DNA from: Amycolatopsis thailandensis
GTDB lineage: Bacteria > Actinomycetota > Actinomycetes > Mycobacteriales > Pseudonocardiaceae
DNA length: 64,000 nt
Direction of reading: 5' to 3'
Assembly (NCBI RefSeq): GCF_002234405.1
Contig: NZ_NMQT01000075.1
Location: forward strand, 1 to 64,000
Shown here: in pieces, positions 51,838 to 61,126 of the stretch
Numbering within the stretch: the stretch's first letter is position 1
How the letters are laid out: every line of letters starts with the position of its first letter
Program-made: the position numbers and the translations under genes
The notes under the pieces: model-generated
Seen by the model: the letters and a program-made list of their open reading frames with translations, nothing else
What the model was told of the DNA's origin: nothing
Database searches by the model: none

Positions 51838-54326
51838 TAGGACGCGGCCCGCTCCGGCCACGATCCGCCGGACAGGCCGCGTTCGAGCTTCGGCCGCAGT
51901 TCGTGGTCGTTCAGTCCCGACACGACGTCGAGCGCGTTGTCGTCGGGGTCTGCCCCTTCGAGGACGGCGAAGAACCAGGAGACCGCCTCCGGATACCCGA
52001 CCAGTACGGACAGCAGCACCATCACCGCGCGGAACGGCGCCTCGCGGCTGCCGTCGGCGAGGAATTCGGCCAGATCCTCTCCGGCGAGGCGAGCCCGCAG
52101 GAGGCGATACAGGTTCAGGAGCCTTTTCGCGGCCCGCGGGGAACGGATGAGCGGGGCCAGCGTCGGCAGGAAATCCAGTTCCGCCGGCGAGACCACCAGC
52201 CTAGGAGGTCGAAGGTCTATTGTGGACTGTCCGGACGACGGTGGCGGTGCTTCCTCGCGACGAGGAGGCTCCACCGCGACCGGAGCGCGGTCGCCGGTGG
52301 CCTGATCCGTCCGGGCGGGCGCGGGCTCCGGTGCGGCGTCCTGAACCTCACTGGCGGCGAGCCCGCGCACGAGCCCCGCGAACCCTGGATCGTCCATGGG
52401 GGACAACGTGAACGGCACCTGGAAGATCTTCTCGAGGTAGTTCTCGGCGAAGGTTTCCGGGTCGTCGCCGAGCATCTGCTCGTAGTGCTGCTCGACGGCC
52501 TTCTTGAGCCACCGCGGGTCGACGCCCACCACGACGACGAACACCGGCAGCGCCAGCAGGAGATGGATGGCTTCCAGGACCTGGACGACGACCTTGGGCG
52601 GGCAGCGGTCGAGGTCGTCGATGTAGAGGACGGTCCGTTCGATCTTCCCGGAACCGTGCGGCACCTCGGCGAGCATGGTCGCGAACGTTTCAAGATCCTT
52701 GCGCAGCAACGAGACCACGCCCAGATGTTCGACGTAGTCCGAAACCCGGGACTCGGCGAACGACACGAGGTCCAGCCCCGGCGCGAGCTCGGTGACGGCC
52801 TTTTCGAGCCGTTCGGATTCGGCGTCCAGTTCGGCCAGACGCCGCTCGGTCTCCTCGTCTTCGTCGGACGGGCCGCCGAGTTTGTCGAGCGCCTCGTGGA
52901 TCCGGCCCGCGCTGGCGCGCATCCGCAGGACCACGGTGAGCGCGGAACTCACCAGGGTGAGCCCGCCGAGCACGCCGGAGACCTGCGACCGGCCGACGAG
53001 CAGCGTGACGACCAGGACCGTCACCAGCCCGCCGATCAGGACCAGCAGGGGCACCGGATCCTGGCGCAGCCGCCGCCAGAATTCGGCGACGTCCGAACGC
53101 AATCCACCGGTCTCCTGCGCCAGTCGTTCGAGATCTTCGGCCGTCGGCCGGTCGACACCGAGCCTGGACGCGATCCACGCCTTGTCCGTTTCGGTGAGGC
53201 TGTCGAAGACCGCGCGGACGTACTCACGCGGTTTACGCCTCCTGCGGTTCGCTTGTTTCTGTTGCGCTGTCAGGGTTCTGCGTTCGAGGCGGACCGCGCT
53301 GAGCCTGCCGAGGAGGGTCTTCTCGGTCTTGCGGCGTTCCGCGAGCGCGTCGGCCTGGCGCTGAAGGTCGTTCTCGGCACCGCTCGCGGCGAGGTTGTCG
53401 AAGATGTGGGTGGCGAGGCTGGCGAGAAGGTTCGCTTCGCTGTAGTGCCAGGCGTTGAAGCTGATCTGGCGGACGCTGGAACAGTAGGACGACACGGACT
53501 TCCCGTGCTCGTCGGCCGCGATCTCGGCCTCGTGCGCGGAATCCGCGAGGTCGCGGACGCGCAGTTGCATCTGGCGCATGAAGAAGCTCTTGCCGGAACC
53601 CCAGCTGCCGAACAGGCCGATCGACAGGGGAGGGGTGATCATCCGCGAGACCACCAGGTCGGCGAGCATGCGGACGTCGGTGCCGATGCCGAGACGGTCG
53701 ACGCCGTCGTCGGTGTCGGGCCGGTAATCGGCGACGTGCGAGGCGAACGGGTCTGGAGTCCGGACACTATGGTAGACGGTACTGTTCAGGACGACGGCGA
53801 TTTCGTCGATCGCGTGGACAGGCTTCAGGCCGGGGAACATCGCGTCGGCTAACTCGCGCTCCCGATCCGAGAGTTTCGGGTTCACCCGGAGAACAAACGG
53901 CCGAAGTTCGTCAATCGCCGCACGCAGGCCTGGGTGCTCGTACTGGCTGTCGCCGACGAGGCCCAGAACTCGGCGCGCAGGATCCCTGGCCAGCCATTTG
54001 GCCACTGCGGCGGGGTCGCGTCCGAGTGTTTGAGGCAGCTTCCTGTCGAGCCAGAGCACCGCCGGGCCGTCGCTTTGGTCCGTCGTGAGATCGTCGATCT
54101 CCGGCTCGATGACCAGTTCCGTTCGGCTATGCGTGGCGCTCAAGGCTTCCCAGGCTGACCGCCTGGCACCTGAATAGACCTCGTAGACGATGAGGGTGAA
54201 CTGCACGGTCTGGAGCGCCTCGGCGAGCGGCCGGTCGATGTCCCGGGGAAGGTAGGGGCCCGGGTTTTCCCCTGGTTTCTTGCCCACCAGCAGAATCGAC
54301 GGATCGACGTCGCGCACCAGCACCAT
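51786..54326 (-). CDS. KAP-family P-loop NTPase with novel N-terminal domain
   Basis: The protein has 846 residues. Walker A is GLFGSWGSGKS (237-247) and Walker B VLYIDDLDRC (566-575). A pair of membrane helices (~425-468) is inserted between them, the hallmark of KAP NTPases. Coiled-coil stretches flank the helices (~320-365, ~475-515). The first ~185 residues form a Rossmann-like domain I do not recognise. KAP proteins are patchily distributed and some act in phage exclusion or membrane-linked assemblies. It is a single gene with no defence neighbours. Confidence 0.88.
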   Translation of the reverse strand: MVLVRDVDPSILLVGKKPGENPGPYLPRDIDRPLAEALQTVQFTLIVYEVYSGARRSAWEALSATHSRTELVIEPEIDDLTTDQSDGPAVLWLDRKLPQTLGRDPAAVAKWLARDPARRVLGLVGDSQYEHPGLRAAIDELRPFVLRVNPKLSDRERELADAMFPGLKPVHAIDEIAVVLNSTVYHSVRTPDPFASHVADYRPDTDDGVDRLGIGTDVRMLADLVVSRMITPPLSIGLFGSWGSGKSFFMRQMQLRVRDLADSAHEAEIAADEHGKSVSSYCSSVRQISFNAWHYSEANLLASLATHIFDNLAASGAENDLQRQADALAERRKTEKTLLGRLSAVRLERRTLTAQQKQANRRRRKPREYVRAVFDSLTETDKAWIASRLGVDRPTAEDLERLAQETGGLRSDVAEFWRRLRQDPVPLLVLIGGLVTVLVVTLLVGRSQVSGVLGGLTLVSSALTVVLRMRASAGRIHEALDKLGGPSDEDEETERRLAELDAESERLEKAVTELAPGLDLVSFAESRVSDYVEHLGVVSLLRKDLETFATMLAEVPHGSGKIERTVLYIDDLDRCPPKVVVQVLEAIHLLLALPVFVVVVGVDPRWLKKAVEQHYEQMLGDDPETFAENYLEKIFQVPFTLSPMDDPGFAGLVRGLAASEVQDAAPEPAPARTDQATGDRAPVAVEPPRREEAPPPSSGQSTIDLRPPRLVVSPAELDFLPTLAPLIRSPRAAKRLLNLYRLLRARLAGEDLAEFLADGSREAPFRAVMVLLSVLVGYPEAVSWFFAVLEGADPDDNALDVVSGLNDHELRPKLERGLSGGSWPERAASYQRWLPLVNRFSFARDD

Positions 54327-54433
54327 CCGTGCTCCCCTCCCAAGGCCGAACGGAAGGGCAGTCTAGAGGGCCCCCTCTCAGCTCTGGGTGAAACTCCGCA
54401 TCCGCTCGGTCACCGATCGCTACGTTGGATCTC

Positions 54434-55675
54434 ATGGCTGGGGAGAAGCTCGACAGCAGGTACGCGAAGATCTGGGCGGCGAGCACGACCTCCGCGTTGG
54501 GCAGTAGGCTCGCGACGGTGGCGGCACCGCTGCTGATCGCCTCCCGCACCGAAGACCCGCTCGTCGTGTCCGGCGGGTTCGCGGTGGCGTGGCTGCCCTG
54601 GCTGCTTTTCGCCTTGCCGGGCGGAGTGCTGGTCGACAGGGTGGACCGGCGGAAACTGATGATCGCCCTCGACTGGATCCGCGTACCCGCGGTCGCGCTG
54701 CTGGCCGTCGCGATCACGACGGGCAACGTCAGCGTCGCCTTGCTGTACGCCGTCCTCTTCGTGATCAATGCGGGCGAGGTCGTGTTCCGGACGGCGAGCG
54801 GCGCGATGCTGCCCTCTATCGTCCCGAAGACGTTGCTGGAGCGGGCGAACGGCCGGTTGTACGCCGGGACGACGCTGTCCCACGGCATGCTTTCCGGGCC
54901 GTTGAGCGGTCTTCTGTTCGGCGTCGCGGCGAGCATCCCGTTCTTCGTCAACGCCGGCACGTACGCCGTCAGCGCCCTGCTGCTTGGCCTGATCGGAGGT
55001 GCCTACCGGTCCCGGCCCGACGGCGAGCCGGTGCAGCGGCGCTCGATCCGGTCGGAGGCGGCCGAAGGGTTCCGCTGGCTCGCGGGCCAGCGGCTGCTGC
55101 GGACCATGGTCGGGCTGATCGGCCTGCTGAACCTGACACTCGTCGCGGCCACCTCGGTGCTGGTCCTGCTGGCGAAGGAACGGCTCGACCTGGGGGCCGT
55201 CGGCTACGGCTTGCTTTTCACCTGCATGGCGGTGGGTGGCCTGCTCGGCTCGATCGCGGGCGACCGGCTGATCGCCTGGTGCACACCGACCTGGACGTTG
55301 CGGATCGGCCTGCTGATCGAGGCCGGGACGCACCTGGTGCTGGCGACGAGCACGAGCGCGACGGTGGTCGGGGTGGTGTTGTTCCTGTTCGGGGTGCACG
55401 GCGCGCTGTGGGGCATCGTCGCCAGCTCCCTGCGCCAGCGGCTCACTCCGCCGGAGATGCTCGGCCGGGTCGGCAGTACCAGCCTGTTCATCATCGCGGG
55501 CGGGACCTGCTTCGGCGCGCTGCTCGGCGGCGTGGTGGCGTCCGAATTCGGCCTGACGACGCCGTATTGGGTGGGCTTCGTGGTGGCGATGATCGTTTCC
55601 GCGGTCACCTGGCGGGTATTCGACCGCGCCGTCATTTCCGCGGCCTACGCGGAGGAACCCGCTGTCAGCCGTTGA
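54434..55675 (+). CDS. MFS transporter, macrolide/drug efflux type
   Basis: The protein has 413 residues with twelve predicted helices. GGVLVDRVDRRKLMIALDW is the loop 2-3 signature and the general look is of DHA3 (MefA-like) exporters. The start was set at ATG 54434; a TTG three codons earlier is in frame. It is convergent with folE, overlapping by 11 bases. The substrate is unknown. Confidence 0.87.
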   Translation: MAGEKLDSRYAKIWAASTTSALGSRLATVAAPLLIASRTEDPLVVSGGFAVAWLPWLLFALPGGVLVDRVDRRKLMIALDWIRVPAVALLAVAITTGNVSVALLYAVLFVINAGEVVFRTASGAMLPSIVPKTLLERANGRLYAGTTLSHGMLSGPLSGLLFGVAASIPFFVNAGTYAVSALLLGLIGGAYRSRPDGEPVQRRSIRSEAAEGFRWLAGQRLLRTMVGLIGLLNLTLVAATSVLVLLAKERLDLGAVGYGLLFTCMAVGGLLGSIAGDRLIAWCTPTWTLRIGLLIEAGTHLVLATSTSATVVGVVLFLFGVHGALWGIVASSLRQRLTPPEMLGRVGSTSLFIIAGGTCFGALLGGVVASEFGLTTPYWVGFVVAMIVSAVTWRVFDRAVISAAYAEEPAVSR

Positions 55676-56261
55676 TACCGGTGAGGGCGAAGAACTCCTG
55701 GCGTGAACGGGCGTCCTCGCGCAGCGTGCCGAGCAGGGTGGAGGTGACGGTGCTCGAACCGACGGCCTGGACACCGCGCAGGGTCATGCACGAATGCTCG
55801 GCCTCGATCACGACGCCGACCCCGCGCGGCTGGAGCTGCTCGTCGAGCCAGTCGGCGACCTGCTTCGTGAGCCGTTCCTGAACCTGCGGACGGCAGGCGA
55901 AGTGCTCGACGATCCTGGCCAGCTTGGACAGGCCGAGGATCCGTTCGCCGGGCAGGTAACCGACGTGCGCCACCCCGACGAACGGCAGCAGGTGGTGCTC
56001 GCAGACGGACCGGACCGGGATGCCCCTGGCGAGGACGAGTTCGTCGTAGCCCTCGTCGTTGGGGAAGGTCGTGAGGTCGAACGATCGCGGGGTGAAAAGC
56101 TCGGCGTACGCGCGCGCCATCCGGCCGGGGGTGCCGCGGAGGCTCTCGGAATCCAGCGAGATGCCCAGCGCGGTGAGAAGGTTCGCGGCCGCCGCTTCGG
56201 CGGCCTCCAGGTCCGGTCCAGGCCCGGTTTCGTGCACGACACGCAAGGCGGGAGTGGACAT
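55665..56261 (-). CDS. folE: GTP cyclohydrolase I
   Basis: The protein has 198 residues. Zinc ligands Cys87, His90 (SVCEHHLLPF) and Cys158 (EHSCMTLRG) are at the family spacing, and RGTPGRMARAY and GLSKLARIVEHFACRPQVQE are conserved. It converts GTP to dihydroneopterin triphosphate, the first step to folate, pterins or 7-deazapurines. It is outside any folate operon here, so it may be a second copy. It is divergent from a SufR-like regulator gene with an AT-rich space (56290-56330). Confidence 0.93.
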   Translation of the reverse strand: MSTPALRVVHETGPGPDLEAAEAAAANLLTALGISLDSESLRGTPGRMARAYAELFTPRSFDLTTFPNDEGYDELVLARGIPVRSVCEHHLLPFVGVAHVGYLPGERILGLSKLARIVEHFACRPQVQERLTKQVADWLDEQLQPRGVGVVIEAEHSCMTLRGVQAVGSSTVTSTLLGTLREDARSRQEFFALTGING

Positions 56262-56381
56262 GAGGCCTCCTAGGCTGACCGCGATCCCCAGAGCTATTCG
56301 ACTAAGTTTTTTGGGCTTTTTAGCACCCGCCGGTTCAGCCTACATGGTAGATCCGCAGTTCAGGATGTTCCGCCGGTTGAG

Positions 56382-57113
56382 ATGGGCGATATCGTGGTGT
56401 ACGTGACAGTGTCCGGCCCGGACGGCTTCGACGGCCCTTCCATCGCCGCGGTGGCGGCGCTCGACGACGACCTCCGCCGCGGCATGTACGCCTACGCCCG
56501 GCAAGCGCGGCGCCCGGTGACGCGGGACGAAGCGGCGGCCGCGGTCGGGATCTCCCGCAAGCTCGCCGCGTTCCATCTCGACAAGCTCGTCGCGGCCGGG
56601 CTGCTCAGATTCGGTTTCGCCGCAGGCCAGGTGGTGAAGGTCGGGCGCAGGCCCAAGGTCTACGAACCGGTCGAAGAGGCCATCCAGGTGCAGATCCCCG
56701 CCCGGAGGCACGAAGTCCTGGCGGGAATCCTCGCCGAGGCCGTGCTCGCCGACGGGACGGGCGAGACCGCGCGGGACGCCGTACGGCGAGTCGCGGGGGA
56801 ACGCGGGTTCGCGGCGGGCGAAGAGGAACGCGCGCGGACCCGGCCGGGCAGGCTCGGCGTGGAACGGGCACTCACCGTGGCGGAAGGGGTGCTTCGCCGG
56901 TATGGCTTCGAGCCGAGCCGGGACACCGCGACCTCCGTCCGGCTGCGGAACTGCCCGTTCCACCCGCTGGCCGCCGAGGCTCCGGAGCTGGTCTGCGGGG
57001 TCAACCAGGCGTTCCTGTCCGGTTTCCTGGCCGGCGTGCGCGCCGGGAACGTGGAAGCGGCCCTCGTTCCCGGCGCGGCCGAGTGCTGTGTGGAACTAAG
57101 GCAGGCTCGCTAG
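56382..57113 (+). CDS. SufR-like HTH regulator with C-terminal cysteines
   Basis: The protein has 243 residues. A winged helix (PVTRDEAAAAVGISRKLAAF, LDKLVAAGLL) is followed by a C-terminal region with Cys in RNCPFHPLA, LVCGVNQAF and AECCVEL. This arrangement resembles SufR-type regulators (for example Rv1460) that carry an Fe-S cluster. It may sense iron or oxidants. ATG 56382 is used, but GTG codons just after are possible. It is divergent from folE and overlaps the opposing AhpD-like gene by four bases. Confidence 0.82.
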   Translation: MGDIVVYVTVSGPDGFDGPSIAAVAALDDDLRRGMYAYARQARRPVTRDEAAAAVGISRKLAAFHLDKLVAAGLLRFGFAAGQVVKVGRRPKVYEPVEEAIQVQIPARRHEVLAGILAEAVLADGTGETARDAVRRVAGERGFAAGEEERARTRPGRLGVERALTVAEGVLRRYGFEPSRDTATSVRLRNCPFHPLAAEAPELVCGVNQAFLSGFLAGVRAGNVEAALVPGAAECCVELRQAR

Positions 57114-57559
57114 GCGCCGGCGACCTGCCGCGTGGCGACGTTCAACCGGTTCCAGGTGTTGATGGCGGCGATCGAGAGGACCAGGCTCGAAAGCTGCCTT
57201 TCGTCGTAATGACGGGCCGCCTCGCCCCAGACCTCGTCGTCGACCGGGTCGGCCCGGTCCGCGATCCGGGTGAGCGCCTCGGCCAGCGCGAGCGCCGCCC
57301 GTTCGGCGTCGGTGAAGTACGCCGTGTCACGCCACGCGGCGACGGTGAAGATCCGCTCGTCCGGCTCGCCCGCCTTGCGGAGTTCCTTGGTGTGCATCTC
57401 CAGGCAGCCGCTGCATCCGTTGATCTGGCTCGCGCGGACGTGCATGAGGTAGTGCGTGGTTTTCGGGATACCGGTGTCTCCGGTCGACTCCGCCAACGCG
57501 ATCAGGGCCTTCAGCGTGGCGGGGTTCGCCATCGCGGGGTTCGGGATCCGGGTTTTCAT
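57110..57559 (-). CDS. AhpD-like carboxymuconolactone decarboxylase family protein
   Basis: The protein has 149 residues. HYLMHVRASQINGCSGCLEM contains the redox pair Cys49/Cys52 followed by His, the alkylhydroperoxidase D-type active site. RDTAYFTDAERAALALAEAL is also typical. It probably reduces organic peroxides using a thiol partner. ATG 57559 is chosen because the longer frame adds a charged, non-conserved leader. Confidence 0.9.
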   Translation of the reverse strand: MKTRIPNPAMANPATLKALIALAESTGDTGIPKTTHYLMHVRASQINGCSGCLEMHTKELRKAGEPDERIFTVAAWRDTAYFTDAERAALALAEALTRIADRADPVDDEVWGEAARHYDERQLSSLVLSIAAINTWNRLNVATRQVAGA

Positions 57560-57634
57560 CCTTCGTTCTCCTTCAGGGTTTCCGTCTTGCTTCCACCGCA
57601 CTGACGGATCCCGGAGGGGAGATGTGACCGGCTC

Positions 57635-58330
57635 TTACCAAGGCACCACCTTCCCGTGGAGATCGAGGAACTGGAGGCCCGGCGTGCCCGCCTGTGCTTC
57701 GAGGACGTCGGCGACGGCGGGCATGCTCTCTTCGGCGGTGAGCGGCGCGCCGGGGCCACCGAGCGGCGTCTGGTTGTGGCCGGGGTGGATGAGGAGCTTG
57801 GTCTGCCCGTCGTCGGCGTACCTGGTGGCGTAACTGCGCATCAGCTGGTTGAGCGCGGCCTTGCTGGCCTTGTACAGCTCGAAGCCGGGCCTGGTGTTCA
57901 GCTCGATGCTTCCCTGCCTGGAGGACATGATCGCGGCTGTGCCACCAGGCACGACCAGGTCGCGAAGGGCTTCGAGGGCGCGGAGCGGGCTCAGCGCGTT
58001 GGTGATCATCACCTCGGCGAACGTCTCGGTGGAGACCTCGGTGAGCGGCAGGTTCCCGCGATCGATCGCGGCGTTGACGAACAACAGGTCGAGCTCGGTG
58101 CCGTCGAGACGCTCGCGCAAGGCCGCCAGCTGATCGTCACTGGTCATCTCCAGCGTTTCGACGCGCAGGCGCCCGTTCGAGGCGTCGGCCTTCGCCTGCA
58201 ACTCGCCGCCGTTCCGGCGCGTCGTGGCGATGACCCGACGGCCGCGCCGGGTGAGCTCCTCGGCGAGGACCAGCCCCAGGCCACGGGAGGCGCCGAGGAC
58301 GAGGGCGTGGCGATCAGAGGTGTCGGACAC
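57635..58330 (-). CDS. Short-chain dehydrogenase/reductase
   Basis: The protein has 231 residues from GTG. NAD(P) binding is seen at LVLGASRGLGLVLAEEL (residues 9-25), NAAIDRGN replaces the usual NNAG, and the catalytic Tyr-x3-Lys is YKASK. It is of the C-factor/CsgA-like SDR group. It is divergent from a TetR gene, and a perfect 28-bp operator lies between them, so it is the likely TetR target. Confidence 0.88.
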   Translation of the reverse strand: MSDTSDRHALVLGASRGLGLVLAEELTRRGRRVIATTRRNGGELQAKADASNGRLRVETLEMTSDDQLAALRERLDGTELDLLFVNAAIDRGNLPLTEVSTETFAEVMITNALSPLRALEALRDLVVPGGTAAIMSSRQGSIELNTRPGFELYKASKAALNQLMRSYATRYADDGQTKLLIHPGHNQTPLGGPGAPLTAEESMPAVADVLEAQAGTPGLQFLDLHGKVVPW

Positions 58331-58354
58331 GAAAACTCCTTGGTGATCGAATTT

Positions 58355-58382
58355 TGTCTAGACGCGACGTTGCGTCTAGACA
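58355..58382. promoter_or_regulatory. Perfect 28-bp TetR-type operator
   Basis: Arms 58355-58365 (TGTCTAGACGC) and 58372-58382 (GCGTCTAGACA) are perfect complements with a 6-base centre. It lies between the SDR gene (minus) and the TetR gene (plus). Confidence 0.75.
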
Positions 58383-58437
58383 GTAGCACGGCACCTGGCG
58401 GCCGGGGGCGTCCGCGCTGAGCGGTACTGTGGTCGGC

Positions 58438-59028
58438 ATGCCCGCCGCGAATTCGCAGCCCCGCAGGGCGCGCTCCGGCAACCAGCGCGACGAAGCGGCC
58501 CGCCTCGCCGTGCTCCACGCCGCCGACGATCTGCTCGTCGAGCACGGTTTCGCCAAGCTGACCATCGAGGCGATCGCGCGCACGGCGGGCGTCGCCAAGC
58601 AGACGATCTACCGGTGGTGGCCTTCGAAGGTCGAGATCCTTCTCGACACGCTCATCGAAGACAGCGAGAAGCGCTTCGCCGTCCCGTCGGAGAAGTCCAC
58701 CGTGGACGCCATCCGCGGTTACTTCCGCGGCTACGCGCGGTTCGTGACCCGCGACCCGGCGGGCAAGGTCCTGCTCGCGCTCATCGCCGAAGCACAGCAC
58801 AACCCCGAAACGGCCAAGAGCCTCCACGACCGTTACCTCGGTCCGCGTCGAGAGCTGGAGCGTGACCTGCTCGCGCGCGGAATCGAGGCGGGCGAGGTCT
58901 CGTCCGCGCTCGACCTCGACGCCACGATCGACGCCGTCGTGGGCCCGATCGTCTACCGCGCCCTGACGGGGGTGAGCGTTTCCCGCTCCCTGGTGGACGC
59001 CCTCTGCGACGGGCTGCTCAAGCCTTAG
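58438..59028 (+). CDS. TetR/AcrR family regulator
   Basis: The protein has 196 residues. The HTH is AKLTIEAIARTAGVAKQTIY with RWWPSKVEILLDTL, and the C-terminal domain is of the common AcrR type. A perfect dyad operator lies upstream, shared with the divergent SDR gene. The 3' end overlaps the opposing P450 gene by four bases. Confidence 0.9.
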   Translation: MPAANSQPRRARSGNQRDEAARLAVLHAADDLLVEHGFAKLTIEAIARTAGVAKQTIYRWWPSKVEILLDTLIEDSEKRFAVPSEKSTVDAIRGYFRGYARFVTRDPAGKVLLALIAEAQHNPETAKSLHDRYLGPRRELERDLLARGIEAGEVSSALDLDATIDAVVGPIVYRALTGVSVSRSLVDALCDGLLKP

Positions 59029-60407
59029 GCGGTGACGCCCACCGTCGCACGGTCGCGGAGCGAGACGTCCAGCTTGAAGCCCTCCGGCTTCAGCGTCAGC
59101 AGTTCCTGCACCTTCAATCGGTACGACGGGTCACCGCGCAGGTCGTACCGGCTCAGCAGCATGCCGAGCACCAGGGTCGCCTCGTGCAGGGCGAACTGTC
59201 GGCCGATGCAGGCGCGCTCCCCGGTGCCGAAAGGCTTGTAGACGTGCGCCGGGCGGGCGCGGTTGCGATCCGGGGCGAAGCGGTCCGGGTCGAACGCCTC
59301 GGGGTCGTCTCCCCAGACCGGATCACGGTGCAGCGCCGGGATGAGGACGAGAGCCCACTGTCCCTTCTTCATCGGGTACTCGCCGCCGACCACTGTGTCC
59401 ACCTGGGCCTGGCGCGCGAACGCGGGCGCCGTCGGCCAGAGCCGCAGGGCCTCGTCGAGGACCCGCCGGACGTAGCGGAGCTTCGCGACCTCTTCGTAGG
59501 ACGGATCGGGGTTCTCGCCCCAGACCTTGTCCACTTCGGACTGCGCGCGGGCGAGGACGTCCGGGTTCCTGGCGAGGTAATACAAGGCGAACGACAGCGC
59601 GCCCGACGTGGTTTCGTGGCCCGCCACCAGGAAAGTGATGATCTGGTTCCGGATGTTGACCTCGTCCAGCGCTTCACCGGTGCTCGGTTGCGTGGTGTTC
59701 AGCATGAGCCCGAGCAGGTCTTCGGTACTCGGATCGTCCCGGCGCGCCTCGATGACCTCGGCGACGACGGAGTGAAGGAAAGCGAGATCGGCTTCGTTGC
59801 GCCGGTTGGCCTTCCGGCTGAGCAGGGGGCCGATGACCGGCGGCTGGATCGCCCTCCGCTGCGCGTGCCGCAGGGTGCGGACCATCGCGGCGACGAACGG
59901 ATGCGGTTCGGCGCGTTCGAAGGACGAGAAGCTGTAGCCGAATCCCGTCCGCCCGATGGTCTCCAGCGTCAGCTTCGTCATGTCGTCCGCGACGTCGACC
60001 TCGCCGCCCTTGTCCCAGGTGTCCAGGAGTTCGTGGGTGATCGCCAGCATCGTCGGGTGGTAGCGCTGCATGGCGTTGCGGCTGAACGCGGGCGCGAGGA
60101 TCTCGTGCGCGCGCCGCCAGTTCGGCTCCTCGTTGTGCGCGGTGAACAGCCCGTCGCCGCCGAGCGGGCGCAGGTTCGAGATCGCGGGCGTGACGTGCTT
60201 CGCGAACCGCTTTTCGTCGGAGAGGTCGGCGACCATCTCGGCGCCGTTGACGAACACGATGCGACGGCCGAACACCTTGCGCTCGAAGACGGGCCCCAGT
60301 TCGGCGGCGTGCCGCATCGAGTCCTGGACCGGGGTCTTCGGCGAAACGCCGAGCACGTCGCCGATCAGCGGGATCCGGCGCGGGGGATGAGGGAGTGCGG
60401 TGGCCAT
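59025..60407 (-). CDS. Cytochrome P450, BM3 (CYP102)-like haem domain without reductase
   Basis: The protein has 460 residues. It follows P450 BM3 almost block by block: GDGLFTA, ITFLVAGHETTSGALSFALY, DEALRLWPTAPAF, and the haem loop KPFGTGERACIGRQFALHEA with the thiolate at Cys400, the same number as in BM3. It ends right after LLTLKPEGFKLDV, where BM3 continues into its diflavin reductase. So it should need separate redox partners. Likely a fatty-acid or similar hydroxylase. GGAGGGG precedes the ATG. A TetR gene is divergent, as BM3R1 is linked to CYP102A1. Confidence 0.93.
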   Translation of the reverse strand: MATALPHPPRRIPLIGDVLGVSPKTPVQDSMRHAAELGPVFERKVFGRRIVFVNGAEMVADLSDEKRFAKHVTPAISNLRPLGGDGLFTAHNEEPNWRRAHEILAPAFSRNAMQRYHPTMLAITHELLDTWDKGGEVDVADDMTKLTLETIGRTGFGYSFSSFERAEPHPFVAAMVRTLRHAQRRAIQPPVIGPLLSRKANRRNEADLAFLHSVVAEVIEARRDDPSTEDLLGLMLNTTQPSTGEALDEVNIRNQIITFLVAGHETTSGALSFALYYLARNPDVLARAQSEVDKVWGENPDPSYEEVAKLRYVRRVLDEALRLWPTAPAFARQAQVDTVVGGEYPMKKGQWALVLIPALHRDPVWGDDPEAFDPDRFAPDRNRARPAHVYKPFGTGERACIGRQFALHEATLVLGMLLSRYDLRGDPSYRLKVQELLTLKPEGFKLDVSLRDRATVGVTA

Positions 60408-60474
60408 CGAGCCCCTCCAGGGTGAGCACTGTTGAATCGACATCCAATAGCGAGCGTGGCCCGTTACTGAACCC

Positions 60475-61113
60475 GTGTCAAGTAAGTACGATGCCGAGAT
60501 GGCACCGAGTACTTCAGGGAAGCCCCGCAGCAGGCTGAGCACCGCCGAGCGGCGGGAACAGCTGCTGAGGATCGGTGCCCGCCTGTTCGCGGACCGGCCG
60601 TACGACGACGTGTGGATCGAGCAGGTCGCGGACATCGCCGAGGTGTCCCGAGGGTTGCTCTACCACTACTTCCCGACGAAGAAGGACTTCGTCACCGAGG
60701 TCATCAAGGCCGAGGGCGAACGCCTGCTCGACATGACCAGGACGGATCCGGCGCTGCCGGTCGCCCAGCAGCTGATGGCGGGCCTCGACGCCTACCTGCG
60801 CTACGTCGAGGCGAACGACGACGGCTACCGGGCGCTGCATGCGGGCACGGCGATCACGGTCGAGGAGGTCCAGGGGATCCTCGACCGGAACTTCGCCGAG
60901 CAGGGCCGCCGGATCCTGGCGGTGTTGTGCCCGGACGGCGAGCCGCCCGAGACGTTGCGGGTGACCGTCCGCGGCTGGCTGGCGTTCGTCGTCGCGGTCT
61001 GTCTCGACTGGCTCAAGTACCGGCGGCTGACCCGGGACCAGACCCGCGACCTGTGCGCGAAAGCGCTGCTCGACATCGTCGCCGCGTCGCCGGACGTCCA
61101 CATCGAACTCTGA
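60475..61113 (+). CDS. TetR family regulator beside the P450 gene
   Basis: The protein has 212 residues from GTG 60475; ATG 60499 is an alternative and is favoured if TTGACA on the minus strand (60477-60482) is the -35 of the P450 gene. The HTH is VWIEQVADIAEVSRGLLYHY with FPTKKDFVTEVI. The C-terminal domain is helical with a likely hydrophobic ligand pocket. By analogy with BM3R1 it may repress the P450 gene and be released by fatty acids, which is inference. Confidence 0.87.
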   Translation: MSSKYDAEMAPSTSGKPRSRLSTAERREQLLRIGARLFADRPYDDVWIEQVADIAEVSRGLLYHYFPTKKDFVTEVIKAEGERLLDMTRTDPALPVAQQLMAGLDAYLRYVEANDDGYRALHAGTAITVEEVQGILDRNFAEQGRRILAVLCPDGEPPETLRVTVRGWLAFVVAVCLDWLKYRRLTRDQTRDLCAKALLDIVAASPDVHIEL

Positions 61114-61126
61114 CGAGGTCAGCGGG

